NCBI RefSeq assembly: GCF_002407065.1
Contig: NZ_CP023564.1
Span: forward strand, 2,914,001-2,978,000
DNA length: 64,000 nt
Source of the DNA: Brachybacterium ginsengisoli
Lineage (GTDB): Bacteria > Actinomycetota > Actinomycetes > Actinomycetales > Dermabacteraceae
Direction of reading: 5' to 3'
The notes below the pieces were generated by a model that was not told where the DNA came from, searched no databases, and saw nothing but the letters and a program-made list of their open reading frames with translations. Each line of letters starts with the position of its first letter. The stretch's first letter is position 1. Shown one piece after another: positions 8,298-17,579 of the stretch. The position numbers and the translations under genes were made by a program.

Positions 8298-9092
8298 TCA
8301 GCGGCGTCCGAGCCGCAGCCGGGCGGTGACCGTCGCGTGGTCGCTGGCCGCACGTCCCTCGAGGCGGTGGAGCCGGGCGGCGTACTGCTCGACCTCGAGG
8401 CCCTGGGCGAGGATCCAGTCGATCCGCACCGCGCCCACCTCGGGCTCGCCGTAGTCGGGGAAGGTGCCGATGTCCTCCCCGACGTGCTCCGCGGCGGTCT
8501 CGTGGGCGTCGCCGAGCCCGGCGTCCCGCAGCACGCTCCAGGGGGCGCTGTCCCCGCCCGCGGCGTTGAAGTCGCCCATCAGCACGATCGGTGCATCGCC
8601 CGCCGCCTCCCGCAGGCGCTCGGCGAGCAGCTCGGCGCCCTTCTCGCGCGCGACGGGACCGGCGTGGTCGAGGTGGGTCACCGCGATCACCAGCTCCGCG
8701 TCGCTGGCCCGGTCCCGCACCCGGGCCCAGACGGCGATGCGGGGGCAGTGCCCGTCCCAGCCGAGGGAGCCGATGAGGGCCGGCTGCTCCGAGAGCCAGA
8801 ACTGGTCCCAGTCCAGCAGCTCGAAGCGGTCCCGGCGCAGGAACAGCAGGTTGTGCTCGCCGCGCCCGCCGCCCTCGCGGCCGATGCCGAGCCGCAGATG
8901 GGTCGCGCCGAGCGCCTCGTCGAGCACGGGGATCTGCGAGGCGAGGACCTCCTGGGTGCCCACCACGTCGGCGTCCGCCTCGCGCAGCAGGGATGCGAGC
9001 ACCGGCGCCCGCTCGGCCCAGTGATCGGGCTCCCCGGGCCGGGTCTCCGTGCTGTGGTAGCGGATGTTCTGGGTGAGGATCGACAGGCTCAT
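8298..9092 (-). CDS. Endonuclease/exonuclease/phosphatase family protein
   Basis: A 264-residue metal-dependent hydrolase of the DNase I-like fold. It shows ILTQNIRYH at the N-terminus (metal-binding Asn), VVGTQEV (catalytic Glu), VIAVTHLDH, VLMGDFNAAGGD (catalytic Asp-x-Asn) and the C-terminal ASDHATV (Ser-Asp-His), so all active-site motifs are intact. The chosen ATG, six codons inside the longest frame, has a GGAAGGA-type ribosome site upstream. There is no signal peptide, so it should be cytoplasmic. Members of this family cleave nucleic acids, inositol phosphates or sphingomyelin; nothing nearby selects among these. Confidence 0.85.
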   Translation of the reverse strand: MSLSILTQNIRYHSTETRPGEPDHWAERAPVLASLLREADADVVGTQEVLASQIPVLDEALGATHLRLGIGREGGGRGEHNLLFLRRDRFELLDWDQFWLSEQPALIGSLGWDGHCPRIAVWARVRDRASDAELVIAVTHLDHAGPVAREKGAELLAERLREAAGDAPIVLMGDFNAAGGDSAPWSVLRDAGLGDAHETAAEHVGEDIGTFPDYGEPEVGAVRIDWILAQGLEVEQYAARLHRLEGRAASDHATVTARLRLGRR

Positions 9093-9179
9093 CCGGCCAT
9101 CCTTCCGCACCGGGGTCCCGTGCGACAGGGGTCCTGCCCATCACGCGGGAAAGCACGTCGTCGGCGCGGGCCGAGGTCG

Positions 9180-9185
9180 CATACT
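9180..9185 (+). promoter_or_regulatory. Leaderless -10 box for the DUF62 gene
   Basis: CATACT lies 6 bases before the ATG at 9192, with no ribosome site between, as at other genes in this window. Confidence 0.5.
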
Positions 9186-9191
9186 TCTCCC

Positions 9192-10031
9192 ATGAGCCCA
9201 CTCGTCCTGCAGTCCGACTTCGGCCTCGACGACGGAGCCGTCAGCGCCATGTACGGCGTGGCCGTCGGCGTCTCCTCCACGCTGCGCATCCACGACGTCA
9301 CCCACAACATCCCTCCCTACGACATCTGGGAGGGCTCCTACCGCCTCGCCCAGGTGCTCACGTACTGGCCGGAGGGCACGGTGTTCGTCTCCGTGGTGGA
9401 TCCCGGGGTGGGCACCGAACGGCTCTCGATCGTGGCCCGCACCCGCACCGGGCACTTCGTGGTCACCCCGGACAACGGCACCCTCACGCACCTCGAGGCG
9501 ATCTTCGGCATCGCGGAGATCCGGGAGATCGACGAGACCCGCAACCGCCGCCCCGGCTCCGAGGAGTCGTACACCTTCCACGGCCGGGACATCTACGCCT
9601 ACACCGGGGCGCGCCTCGCCTCCGGCGCGACCACCTTCGAGGAGATCGGCCCCGGCGTCGACGTCTCCTCGATGGTGAAGCTGCCCGCGCACGCCCCCGA
9701 GCGGCAGGGCGAGAAGGTGGTCGGCATCATCGACACCCACGACGTGCGCTACGGCTCGCTGTGGACCTCGATCCCCCGCACCCTCTTCCGCGAGCTGGGC
9801 GTGGAGCACGGCGGGCGGGTCACCGTGCGGATCCAGCACCACGGCTCCGTGGTGCACGCCGCCCAGCTCACCTATGCGCACAGCTTCGCGGCGGTCGAGG
9901 TGGGCGAGTCGCTGCTGTACGTCAACTCCCTGGACCGCATGGCGATCGCCATCAACCGCGGCCACTACGCCCGCGCGTTCTCCCTGGGCAGCGGCGCCTC
10001 CTGGCACGTCAGCCTCGACGCCGCGCGCTGA
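9192..10031 (+). CDS. SAM hydroxide adenosyltransferase (DUF62 / SAM-dependent chlorinase-fluorinase family)
   Basis: A 279-residue enzyme of the DUF62 family, which splits S-adenosylmethionine with hydroxide to adenosine and methionine. Visible motifs are QSDFGLDDGAVSAMYGV with Asp9, HDVTHNIPP with His38, VVDPGVGT, TPDNGTLT and TFHGRDIYAYTGARLASG, which give the Asp-Arg-His set used to activate water. Its N-terminal length is ordinary for hydroxide transferases; I see no sign of the loop insertion that marks true fluorinases. It is followed after 31 bases by a complete ECF transporter, so its product or a related molecule is probably what the transporter handles. That link is inference from gene order. 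Confidence 0.92.
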   Translation: MSPLVLQSDFGLDDGAVSAMYGVAVGVSSTLRIHDVTHNIPPYDIWEGSYRLAQVLTYWPEGTVFVSVVDPGVGTERLSIVARTRTGHFVVTPDNGTLTHLEAIFGIAEIREIDETRNRRPGSEESYTFHGRDIYAYTGARLASGATTFEEIGPGVDVSSMVKLPAHAPERQGEKVVGIIDTHDVRYGSLWTSIPRTLFRELGVEHGGRVTVRIQHHGSVVHAAQLTYAHSFAAVEVGESLLYVNSLDRMAIAINRGHYARAFSLGSGASWHVSLDAAR

Positions 10032-10062
10032 CCTCCCCTCCCCTCTCCCCGAAGGAACCCCC

Positions 10063-10614
10063 ATGACCCGCACCTCCCCCGTGACCCAGGTGGTCGCGAT
10101 CGGCATCGGCGCCGCGCTGTTCTTCGTGCTGGGCCGCTTCGCCGCGATCCCCTCGCCCGTCCCCAACACCTCGATCAACATCCAGTACGCGGTACTCGCC
10201 GTGTTCGCGGTGCTCTACGGCCCGCTGGTGGGCGCGCTGGCGGGCTTCATCGGCCATCTGCTCATCGACGTCACCGGCTACGGCGTCTGGATCAGCTGGG
10301 AGCTCGCCTCGGGCGTCTTCGGCCTGGTCGTGGGCGCGCTCCTGCTGCGCAACGCGATCCAGGACGGCGAGTTCAGCAAGGCCTTCGCCGTGCGTTTCTC
10401 CCTCGCGGTGGTGCTCGCCCATGCGGTCGCCTGGCTGGTGGTCGCCCCGCTCGGCGACGTGCTGTTCTACTCCGAGCCGGCGAACAAGGTGTGGGTGCAG
10501 GGCATCCTCGCGTTCTCGGTGAACACGGTGACGACCCTCGTGCTCGGCCTGCTCGTGCTGTCCGTCTACGCCCGCACCCGCACCCGCACCGGATCCCTGA
10601 CGCACGAGCAGTGA
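10063..10614 (+). CDS. ECF transporter S component (UPF0397 type)
   Basis: A 183-residue, very hydrophobic protein with about six membrane helices. It matches the UPF0397 pattern: VVAIGIGAALFFVLGRFAAI, then PNTSINIQYA, VLYGPLVGALAGFIGHLLID and YGVWISWELASG. UPF0397 proteins are substrate-capture (S) subunits of energy-coupling factor importers; databases often label them riboflavin transporters, but specificity is not settled by sequence. The ATG has a GAAGGA ribosome site 8-9 bases upstream. The stop overlaps the GTG of the ATPase gene, so it is a dedicated S subunit encoded with its own energising module. Confidence 0.88.
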   Translation: MTRTSPVTQVVAIGIGAALFFVLGRFAAIPSPVPNTSINIQYAVLAVFAVLYGPLVGALAGFIGHLLIDVTGYGVWISWELASGVFGLVVGALLLRNAIQDGEFSKAFAVRFSLAVVLAHAVAWLVVAPLGDVLFYSEPANKVWVQGILAFSVNTVTTLVLGLLVLSVYARTRTRTGSLTHEQ

Positions 10615-12356
10615 CCACTCCGCCGTCCCCACCGCTGATCGAGCTGCGCGGGTACTCCTTCCAGTACCGCGCGCAGTCCGAGCCGACCCTCCACGACATC
10701 GACCTGGTGATCCGTCGAGGGGAGAAGGTGCTGATCGTGGGCGCCTCCGGGTCGGGCAAGTCCACGCTGCTCAGCGCGATCAACGGCCTGATCCCCCACC
10801 ACCATCGGGGCACCGCCACCGGCACCCTCCGGGTGGGCGGGACAGACCCCGCCGAGGTCCCGCTCGTGGAGACCGCGCGCGTGGTGGGGACGGTGCTGCA
10901 GGACAGCAACAGCCAGTTCGTGGGGCTCACCGTCGCCGAGGACATCGCCTTCAGCCTCGAGAACCAGCAGGTGCCGCGCAGCGAGATGCCGGAGCGGATC
11001 GCACGCGCCGCCGAGCTCGCCGGCATCGGCGACCGGCTCTCCGACTCCCCGCACGAGCTCTCCGGCGGGCAGAAGCAGCGCGTGGCCGTGGCGGGCGTGC
11101 TGGTCGACGACGTGGAGGTGCTGCTGCTCGACGAGCCGCTGGCGAACCTCGACCCGGCCAGCGGCCGCGGCGCCGTCGAGCTGATCGACGACCTCCATCG
11201 CGACAGCTCCCGCACCGTCGTGATCGTCGAGCACCGGCTCGAGGAGGTGCTGCACCGGGACGTGGACCGGATCGTGCTGATGGACGCGGGGCGCATCGTC
11301 GCCGACGACCCGCCCGCGGAGATCCTCGCCTCCGGGCTGCTGGAACGCCACGGCATCCGCCCCCCGCTGCACATCGCCGCCCTGCGCTACGCGGGGGTGC
11401 CGGTGCGCGCGGAGCAGCGGCCGGCGCGCAGCACCGACATGGAGCTCGACGAGGACCAGGTCGCGGCCGTGCGCCGCTGGGTCGCCGACGGACCGGGCCG
11501 CCGGGATCCCGTCGCAGTCGCCACCGGCGGCGCTCTGGACATGGACCAGCTGCGGTGCGAGATCCCCGTCGGCCCCGAGCGGACCCGACTCGCCCTGGCG
11601 GGGATCAACGCACGCATCACGCGCGGCGAGATGGTGGGGGTGCTCGGCTCGAACGGCGCCGGGAAGTCGACCCTGGCCCGGGTGATCTGCGGCTTCGAAC
11701 GGGCGACCGGAGGGCAGCTCCGCATCGGCGGGATCGACGCCGGCGGATGGAGCCTCGCCGAGCGCGGGCGGCATGTGGGCTTCGTGCTCCAGGAGCCGGG
11801 GCAGATGATCTCCCAGCCGCTGGTCATGGAGGAGATCGGCCTGGGCCTGCGGGCGCAGGGCCTCGGCGAGGAGGAGATCACCCGCCGCACCGCCGCCGTC
11901 CTCGAGACCTGCGGGCTGCGCCCCTTCCGCTCCTGGCCGGTCTCCGCGCTCAGCCACGGGCAGAAGAAGCGCGTCACGATCGCCTCCGTGCTCGCCCTGG
12001 AGCCGGAGGTGCTGATCCTCGACGAGCCCACCGCCGGGCAGGACTTCGCCCACTACACCGAGTTCATGGACTTCCTGCGCCGCATCCACCACGCCGGGAC
12101 CACGATCGTGCTGATCACGCACGACATGCACCTCGCTCTCGAGTACACCGAGCGCGTGCTGGTGCTCTCCGAGGGCCGTCTGCTGGCCGACGAGCACCCC
12201 GCCGTGGTCCTCACCGACCCCGAGCTCACCGCCCGGGCGGACCTGGTCACCACCGGGCTGCACGACCTCGCCCGACGCTGCGGGCTCGCCGACCCGGATC
12301 TGCTGGTGCGCCGCTTCGTCGCCGCGGATCGCACGGCGAGGGAGGTGGCTCCGTGA
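10611..12356 (+). CDS. ECF transporter fused double ATPase (EcfA1-EcfA2)
   Basis: A 581-residue protein with two ABC ATPase domains. Walker A motifs are GASGSGKS near residue 44 and GSNGAGKS near 346. Signatures are LSGGQKQ in the first half and LSHGQKK in the second, where histidine replaces the first glycine. Walker B segments are VLLLDEPLANLDP and VLILDEPTAGQDF. CbiO/EcfA proteins are normally two separate chains of about 280 residues; here they are joined. Start is the GTG that overlaps the S-component stop (GTGA). It drives the S and T subunits encoded on either side. Confidence 0.93.
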   Translation: MTTPPSPPLIELRGYSFQYRAQSEPTLHDIDLVIRRGEKVLIVGASGSGKSTLLSAINGLIPHHHRGTATGTLRVGGTDPAEVPLVETARVVGTVLQDSNSQFVGLTVAEDIAFSLENQQVPRSEMPERIARAAELAGIGDRLSDSPHELSGGQKQRVAVAGVLVDDVEVLLLDEPLANLDPASGRGAVELIDDLHRDSSRTVVIVEHRLEEVLHRDVDRIVLMDAGRIVADDPPAEILASGLLERHGIRPPLHIAALRYAGVPVRAEQRPARSTDMELDEDQVAAVRRWVADGPGRRDPVAVATGGALDMDQLRCEIPVGPERTRLALAGINARITRGEMVGVLGSNGAGKSTLARVICGFERATGGQLRIGGIDAGGWSLAERGRHVGFVLQEPGQMISQPLVMEEIGLGLRAQGLGEEEITRRTAAVLETCGLRPFRSWPVSALSHGQKKRVTIASVLALEPEVLILDEPTAGQDFAHYTEFMDFLRRIHHAGTTIVLITHDMHLALEYTERVLVLSEGRLLADEHPAVVLTDPELTARADLVTTGLHDLARRCGLADPDLLVRRFVAADRTAREVAP

Positions 12357-13183
12357 GCGCACCGCTGCTGGGCTACATCGACCGCCCCGGCCCCCTCCAC
12401 GCCCTGTCCGGGGTGTCCAAGCTGATGCTGGCCCTGTCCGTGGTGATCGGGGCGATGACCGGCTTCGACCTGCGCTACCTGCTGGCCGTCTCCGCCGGGT
12501 CACTGGTGCTGTGGGGCATCTCCCGGGTGCGGCTGAAGGACCTCGCCGTGGTGCTGTGGCTGATCGCGCTGTTCATGGTCCTGAACAATATCGGGATCTT
12601 CCTGTTCGCCCCCGGCTACGGGGCCGAGCTGTTCGGGACCGAGCATGTGCTGCTGGACGGGCCCTGGCGCTGGGACGTGACCGCCGAGCAGCTGGTCTAC
12701 CAGCTGGCGGTGACCGCGAAGTACTTCGCGGTGCTGCCCTCGGTGCTGCTGTTCGTGGCGACCACGCGCCCGCCGGAGTTCGCCTCGTCGCTGGCCCGGA
12801 TCGGCGTGCCCGCCCGCTTCGCGTACGCCGTCTCCCTCGCCCTGCGCTACATCCCCGACGTCCAGCGGGAGTTCCGCACCATCTCCCAGGCCCAGCAGGC
12901 GCGCGGGATCGACACCTCTCGCGGGGTGGGGCTCGGCACCCGGATCCGGAACCTCTCCTCGATCCTGATGCCGCTGCTGCTGGGCACCTTCGACCGCATC
13001 GAGCAGGTCTCCGCGGCGATGGAGCTGCGCGGATTCGGTCGCAAGCGCGGCCGCACCTGGCTGGTGCGCACACCGCTGCGCGGCCGCGACGCGATGGTCA
13101 TCACCGTCGCGGCGGTGCTGTTCGTGGCGCCGATCGTGCTGGTGGTGGTCGACGGCGGGCGGTTCTGGAACCCGTTCGTGTGA
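12353..13183 (+). CDS. ECF transporter T component (EcfT)
   Basis: A 276-residue membrane protein with about five to six helices. It has the two cytoplasmic coupling-helix motifs that dock onto the ATPases: QAQQARGID near residue 180 and AMELRGFGRKRGR near 225, both containing the Ala/Leu-Arg-Gly core. Starts with GTG in a GTGA overlap with the ATPase gene, which completes a four-gene unit DUF62-S-A1A2-T. As the whole set is in one operon, this is a group I (dedicated) ECF system. Confidence 0.92.
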   Translation: MSAPLLGYIDRPGPLHALSGVSKLMLALSVVIGAMTGFDLRYLLAVSAGSLVLWGISRVRLKDLAVVLWLIALFMVLNNIGIFLFAPGYGAELFGTEHVLLDGPWRWDVTAEQLVYQLAVTAKYFAVLPSVLLFVATTRPPEFASSLARIGVPARFAYAVSLALRYIPDVQREFRTISQAQQARGIDTSRGVGLGTRIRNLSSILMPLLLGTFDRIEQVSAAMELRGFGRKRGRTWLVRTPLRGRDAMVITVAAVLFVAPIVLVVVDGGRFWNPFV

Positions 13184-13290
13184 GCGGCCGGGGCTGACGC
13201 GTCGGCGCCACTCCGGCTCCTGATGGTCGGGAACGGGCGCTGGGGCGAGCACTGCGGCAGATATGGCATACCGGTCGCCCCTGCGCCACT

Positions 13291-13330
13291 TGTCGACCAC
13301 AGCCTGTCGACCACAGCCTGTCGACCACGG
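13291..13330. repeat. Three tandem 14-bp units (TGTCGACCACAGCC)
   Basis: The unit occurs at 13291-13304 and 13305-13318, and a third copy at 13319-13330 is cut after TGTCGACCACGG. Each contains the palindrome GTCGAC. The array is in the 196-base gap between two converging genes, so it is not in an obvious promoter position. The rest of the gap (13331-13379) is GC-rich with only imperfect hairpins. Confidence 0.85.
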
Positions 13331-13379
13331 CGCCAGCCGGCGCGGGCGTCTCCCGGGAGCGCCGGGAGCGCGTGGCGGC

Positions 13380-13838
13380 TCAGCCGGTCGCGAGCACGCC
13401 CCGGATCGCCTCGAGAGTGGCGGGGATGCCGGTGCGCGCGGCCTCCTGGCGCACCTGGATCTCCTCCTCCGCGCGGTCCCCGTACCGCTCGGCGAAGACC
13501 TCCTCGAAGTACGCGGTAGTGCGCGTGTACTCGGTGAGCTCGGTGCCGCCGTCGACCGCACGCATCCGGTAGCCCCACTCGGCGCGGCCGGGACCGACGG
13601 ACCACCCGAAGTGCTCCCCGGGCACGTCCGCGATCACCTCGGAGACCGTCTCCCACTCCCGCTGCGGGGTGCGGTTGTGGCCCACGAAGCGCGCACCGCG
13701 CCCGCGCCGCTCGTCCTCCCACTCGCAGCGGTGGCACTGCGGGCTCCACTCCCCCGTCCGGGTGACGTCGCTGACCAGCGCGTGCACCTCCTCCGGGGTG
13801 GCGGGCACGATGATCGATTCCTGGAGCTCGTAGGTCAT
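13380..13838 (-). CDS. SRPBCC-superfamily (polyketide cyclase/START-like) protein
   Basis: A 152-residue protein of the START/Bet v1-like fold. N-terminal ESIIVPATPEEVHALVSDVTRTGEWSP follows the family consensus (given here as the segment from residue 7 to about 33, with the landmark WSP), and the central GARFVGHNRTPQREWETVSEV and later EYTRTTAYF are typical strands around a ligand pocket. Such proteins bind hydrophobic small molecules or act as cyclases or dehydratases. The sequence gives no specific ligand. It lies alone, facing the ECF operon and downstream of the secreted hydrolase, from which a terminator hairpin separates it. Confidence 0.8.
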   Translation of the reverse strand: MTYELQESIIVPATPEEVHALVSDVTRTGEWSPQCHRCEWEDERRGRGARFVGHNRTPQREWETVSEVIADVPGEHFGWSVGPGRAEWGYRMRAVDGGTELTEYTRTTAYFEEVFAERYGDRAEEEIQVRQEAARTGIPATLEAIRGVLATG

Positions 13839-13865
13839 GGATCCATGGTGCACCGTCCGCACGCA

Positions 13866-13904
13866 GCGACGAGCCCCGACCCTCCGGAGAGGATCGGGGC
13901 TCGT
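13866..13904. terminator. Hairpin terminator, copy 1 of an identical 39-bp repeat
   Basis: Stem arms ACGAGCCCCGA and TCGGGGCTCGT pair perfectly (11 bp), with an inner CCTC/GAGG stem and a CGGA loop. It follows the stop of the secreted hydrolase gene. The same 39 bases recur without change at 15576-15614. Confidence 0.8.
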
Positions 13905-13924
13905 GGCGGTCGGTGCGCTGCGCG

Positions 13925-14797
13925 TCAGAACGGGCAGGTGGACCGGACGTCGCTCCACGTGAGGCCCGCCTGCGGTCCCGGGCAGACGAACTGGTCGTAG
14001 CGGGTGTCGTCGTCCACGAAGCGCTTGAGCCAGGCGATGCTGGTGCTCGCGATGTCCGTGTTCGAACGGTTCGGCGCCAGGTGGGAGGCGCCGCGCAGCT
14101 CGACGTACGCCTTGTCGGTCGACTCCGGGATCCCCTCGTACAGCGGCACCGCGTGCGTGCGCACCGAGGCGACGGTGTCGTTCTGCGCGCCGATCACGAG
14201 GGTGGGCGTGGTGATCTCCGGCCAGGTCTTGTCGAGGTTCCACGGGGTCATCGCCACGGCGGCCTTCAGCTCCGGCCGATCCTTCGCGGCCTCGAGCGTC
14301 CCGCCCCCGCCCATCGAGTGCCCCATGACGGCGAGGCGCTGCGGATCGATGCGATCGCTCACGGAGCTGCTCCCGGTGAGGTGGTCCAGGGCGGCCAGCA
14401 GCTGGTCGCCGCGGGCGGCCGGCTGGTCGTAGCGGGAGTTCGTGTCGATGGTGAAGACGACGAAGCCCTGGGAGGCCAGGCGCGGCCCGAGCCAGGCGAT
14501 CGACGACTCACCCGCGGTGTACCCCGGCGAGATCACGACCGCTCCGAACGTGCCCTCGGCGGTGCTGGTCGGGTAGTAGATCGTGCCGCCGCCGAAGCCG
14601 CGCACGCTCAGGGAGGAGACGCTCGTCGAGTCGACGTCGAAGCTGCCGCGCACGGCCTCGATGCTCGACTGCGTGGGATCGGGACCTCGCTGATGATCGT
14701 CGGCGGCGAAGGCGGCGGTCTGGGTCAGGGAGAGGGTGCCCAGCATGACGACCAGGGCGGCCATCAGGGTGCTGATCCTGCGGGTCTGTGCGTGCAT
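13925..14797 (-). CDS. Secreted cutinase / PET-hydrolase-type polyester hydrolase
   Basis: A 290-residue alpha/beta hydrolase closely patterned on Thermobifida cutinases and related PET hydrolases. A signal peptide (residues 1-31, ending AFA) precedes a mature chain of about 259 residues. Visible are GFGGGTIYYP, ISPGYTAGESSIAWLG (oxyanion Tyr93), MGHSMGGGG (nucleophile Ser161, oxyanion Met162), MTPWNL (Trp186), GAQNDTVA (Asp207), RGASHLAPN (His239), WLKRFVDDDTRY, and a C-terminal Cys272-Cys288 pair. The residue after the catalytic His is Leu240, where actinobacterial cutinases usually have Phe and Ideonella PETase has Ser. The extra PETase disulfide is absent. Likely substrates are cutin or other polyesters; activity on PET is possible but unproven. 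It is divergent from a TetR gene with a palindrome between. Confidence 0.93.
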   Translation of the reverse strand: MHAQTRRISTLMAALVVMLGTLSLTQTAAFAADDHQRGPDPTQSSIEAVRGSFDVDSTSVSSLSVRGFGGGTIYYPTSTAEGTFGAVVISPGYTAGESSIAWLGPRLASQGFVVFTIDTNSRYDQPAARGDQLLAALDHLTGSSSVSDRIDPQRLAVMGHSMGGGGTLEAAKDRPELKAAVAMTPWNLDKTWPEITTPTLVIGAQNDTVASVRTHAVPLYEGIPESTDKAYVELRGASHLAPNRSNTDIASTSIAWLKRFVDDDTRYDQFVCPGPQAGLTWSDVRSTCPF

Positions 14798-14867
14798 GGA
14801 TCCTCCTCGGAGGCTCGGGGAAAGGGGGTTCGGCCGGGACGCTCCGCGGTGCGACGCCGCGCCGGAT

Positions 14868-14893
14868 TTAACTCTACCGAGTGGTAGAGCTAA
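14868..14893. promoter_or_regulatory. Palindromic TetR operator between hydrolase and regulator genes
   Basis: Arms TTAACTCTACC (14868-14878) and GGTAGAGCTAA (14883-14893) form an inverted repeat with one mismatch around a 4-base centre. It is 71 bases before the hydrolase start and 54 before the TetR start. Position, length and symmetry fit a TetR-family dimer site controlling both directions. Confidence 0.75.
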
Positions 14894-14934
14894 CCGCCAG
14901 GGGTGTCTCGGTGGTCGAGCGGGCGCTGCGGTGG

Positions 14935-14940
14935 TATATC
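14935..14940 (+). promoter_or_regulatory. -10 box for the TetR gene (leaderless)
   Basis: TATATC lies 6 bases before the ATG at 14947. The GGGAGG that touches the ATG is too close to act as a ribosome site, so a leaderless transcript explains the layout better. Confidence 0.55.
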
Positions 14941-14946
14941 GGGAGG

Positions 14947-15552
14947 ATGACCGACAGCACCGACCGACGCCGGCTCCGCTTCGAGCATCGACGCGGGGAG
15001 ATCCTCGAGGCCGCCACCTCGCACGTCCTCTCCCACGGCGTGGGGTCCCTGTCCCTGCGCCGGCTCGCCGAGGCGGTGGGCGTCAGCCATGCCACCCTGC
15101 TGCACCACTTCTCCCGCCGGGAGGTGCTGGTCGCGGAGATCGTGGACGCCGCGATCGCCGGCGCCCTGAACCAGCCGGACCTCGCGGAGAAGCAGGGAGG
15201 GGAGCCGCTGCGCGAGCTGTGGGCGAGGAGCCGATCGCCGCAGGGAGCCGCGTACGTGCGGCTGTTCATCGAGCTGACGGGCATCGCGGCGTACGGCGAC
15301 GCCGTGGTCCGGGACGCGGTCTCGCGCTCGATGCGCGAGCGCGCGCAGACGATGGCGGCCGGGCTCCGCCGGGACGGCTGCCCTCCCGAGGAGGCCGAGG
15401 CGATGGCGGGCTGGCTGCTCGGCGCGATGCGCGGGCTCATGGCCCAGCTGCTCGTCACCGGTGACGAGCAGAGCGCGGATGCCGCCTTCGAGGACCTGCA
15501 TCGGATGGTCCTGCTCCGGGCGTCCTCCTGGCGGGCCGACGGGAGCGCCTGA
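14947..15552 (+). CDS. TetR/AcrR-family transcriptional regulator of the polyester hydrolase
   Basis: A 201-residue repressor-type regulator. The N-terminal helix-turn-helix covers about residues 12-60 (EILEAATSHVLSHG, then LSLRRLAEAVGVSHATLLHHF), followed by an all-helical ligand domain. Start chosen at the ATG that gives the usual short N-terminus; in-frame GTG codons upstream would run into the operator. It is transcribed away from the cutinase-like gene and a palindromic site lies between, so local autoregulation and control of the hydrolase are likely. The inducer might be a polyester monomer or fatty acid; this is inference. Confidence 0.9.
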   Translation: MTDSTDRRRLRFEHRRGEILEAATSHVLSHGVGSLSLRRLAEAVGVSHATLLHHFSRREVLVAEIVDAAIAGALNQPDLAEKQGGEPLRELWARSRSPQGAAYVRLFIELTGIAAYGDAVVRDAVSRSMRERAQTMAAGLRRDGCPPEEAEAMAGWLLGAMRGLMAQLLVTGDEQSADAAFEDLHRMVLLRASSWRADGSA

Positions 15553-15575
15553 GAGCGTCGGCGCCCGCCCCGACG

Positions 15576-15614
15576 GCGACGAGCCCCGACCCTCCGGAGA
15601 GGATCGGGGCTCGT
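15576..15614. terminator. Hairpin terminator, copy 2 of an identical 39-bp repeat
   Basis: Identical in all 39 bases to 13866-13904, with an 11-bp stem ACGAGCCCCGA/TCGGGGCTCGT. It follows the TetR gene, so the two copies bracket the hydrolase-regulator pair as direct repeats 1710 bases apart. The remaining 100 bases to groEL show no gene. Confidence 0.8.
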
Positions 15615-15715
15615 TCGGTGCTCGGGGGCGAGCGGCGGATGTCAGCCGTGAGGCTGAGTCGATCTGCTGGTCTCCTACCGGCTCGCTTCGCTCGCCAGCA
15701 CGTCGACCAGCGAGA

Positions 15716-17506
<1,791 letters not shown>

Positions 17507-17547
17507 TCATGCCTCCGGGAGCGGGAGCTGGGCGCGCGGGGCGCTGT

Positions 17548-17566
17548 CACTCTCGTTGCCCGAGTG
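17548..17566. promoter_or_regulatory. Second, degenerate CIRCE-like inverted repeat
   Basis: CACTC, 9 bases, GAGTG matches the core of CIRCE with the same spacing. It lies just downstream of the groEL -10 box, where bound HrcA would block the polymerase. Outer positions diverge from consensus. Confidence 0.6.
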
Positions 17567-17573
17567 CCAGAAC

Positions 17574-17579
17574 ATCATA
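17574..17579 (-). promoter_or_regulatory. groEL -10 box
   Basis: TATGAT on the minus strand abuts the CIRCE element; TTAGCA, 19 bases upstream and inside the CIRCE arm, may serve as a poor -35. HrcA on CIRCE would cover this promoter. Confidence 0.6.

Noticed and set aside
9192..10031. DUF62 protein considered as a fluorinase or chlorinase.
   Set aside because: No halogenase-type loop insertion is evident and no fluorometabolite genes are nearby; hydroxide transfer is the family default.
13291..13330. Tandem units considered as a CRISPR array.
   Set aside because: Units are contiguous 14-mers with no spacers and no cas genes nearby.
13925..14797. Hydrolase considered as a plain dienelactone hydrolase or lipase.
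   Set aside because: The nucleophile elbow GHSMGGGG, the SPGYT oxyanion segment and the C-terminal cysteine pair match cutinases specifically.
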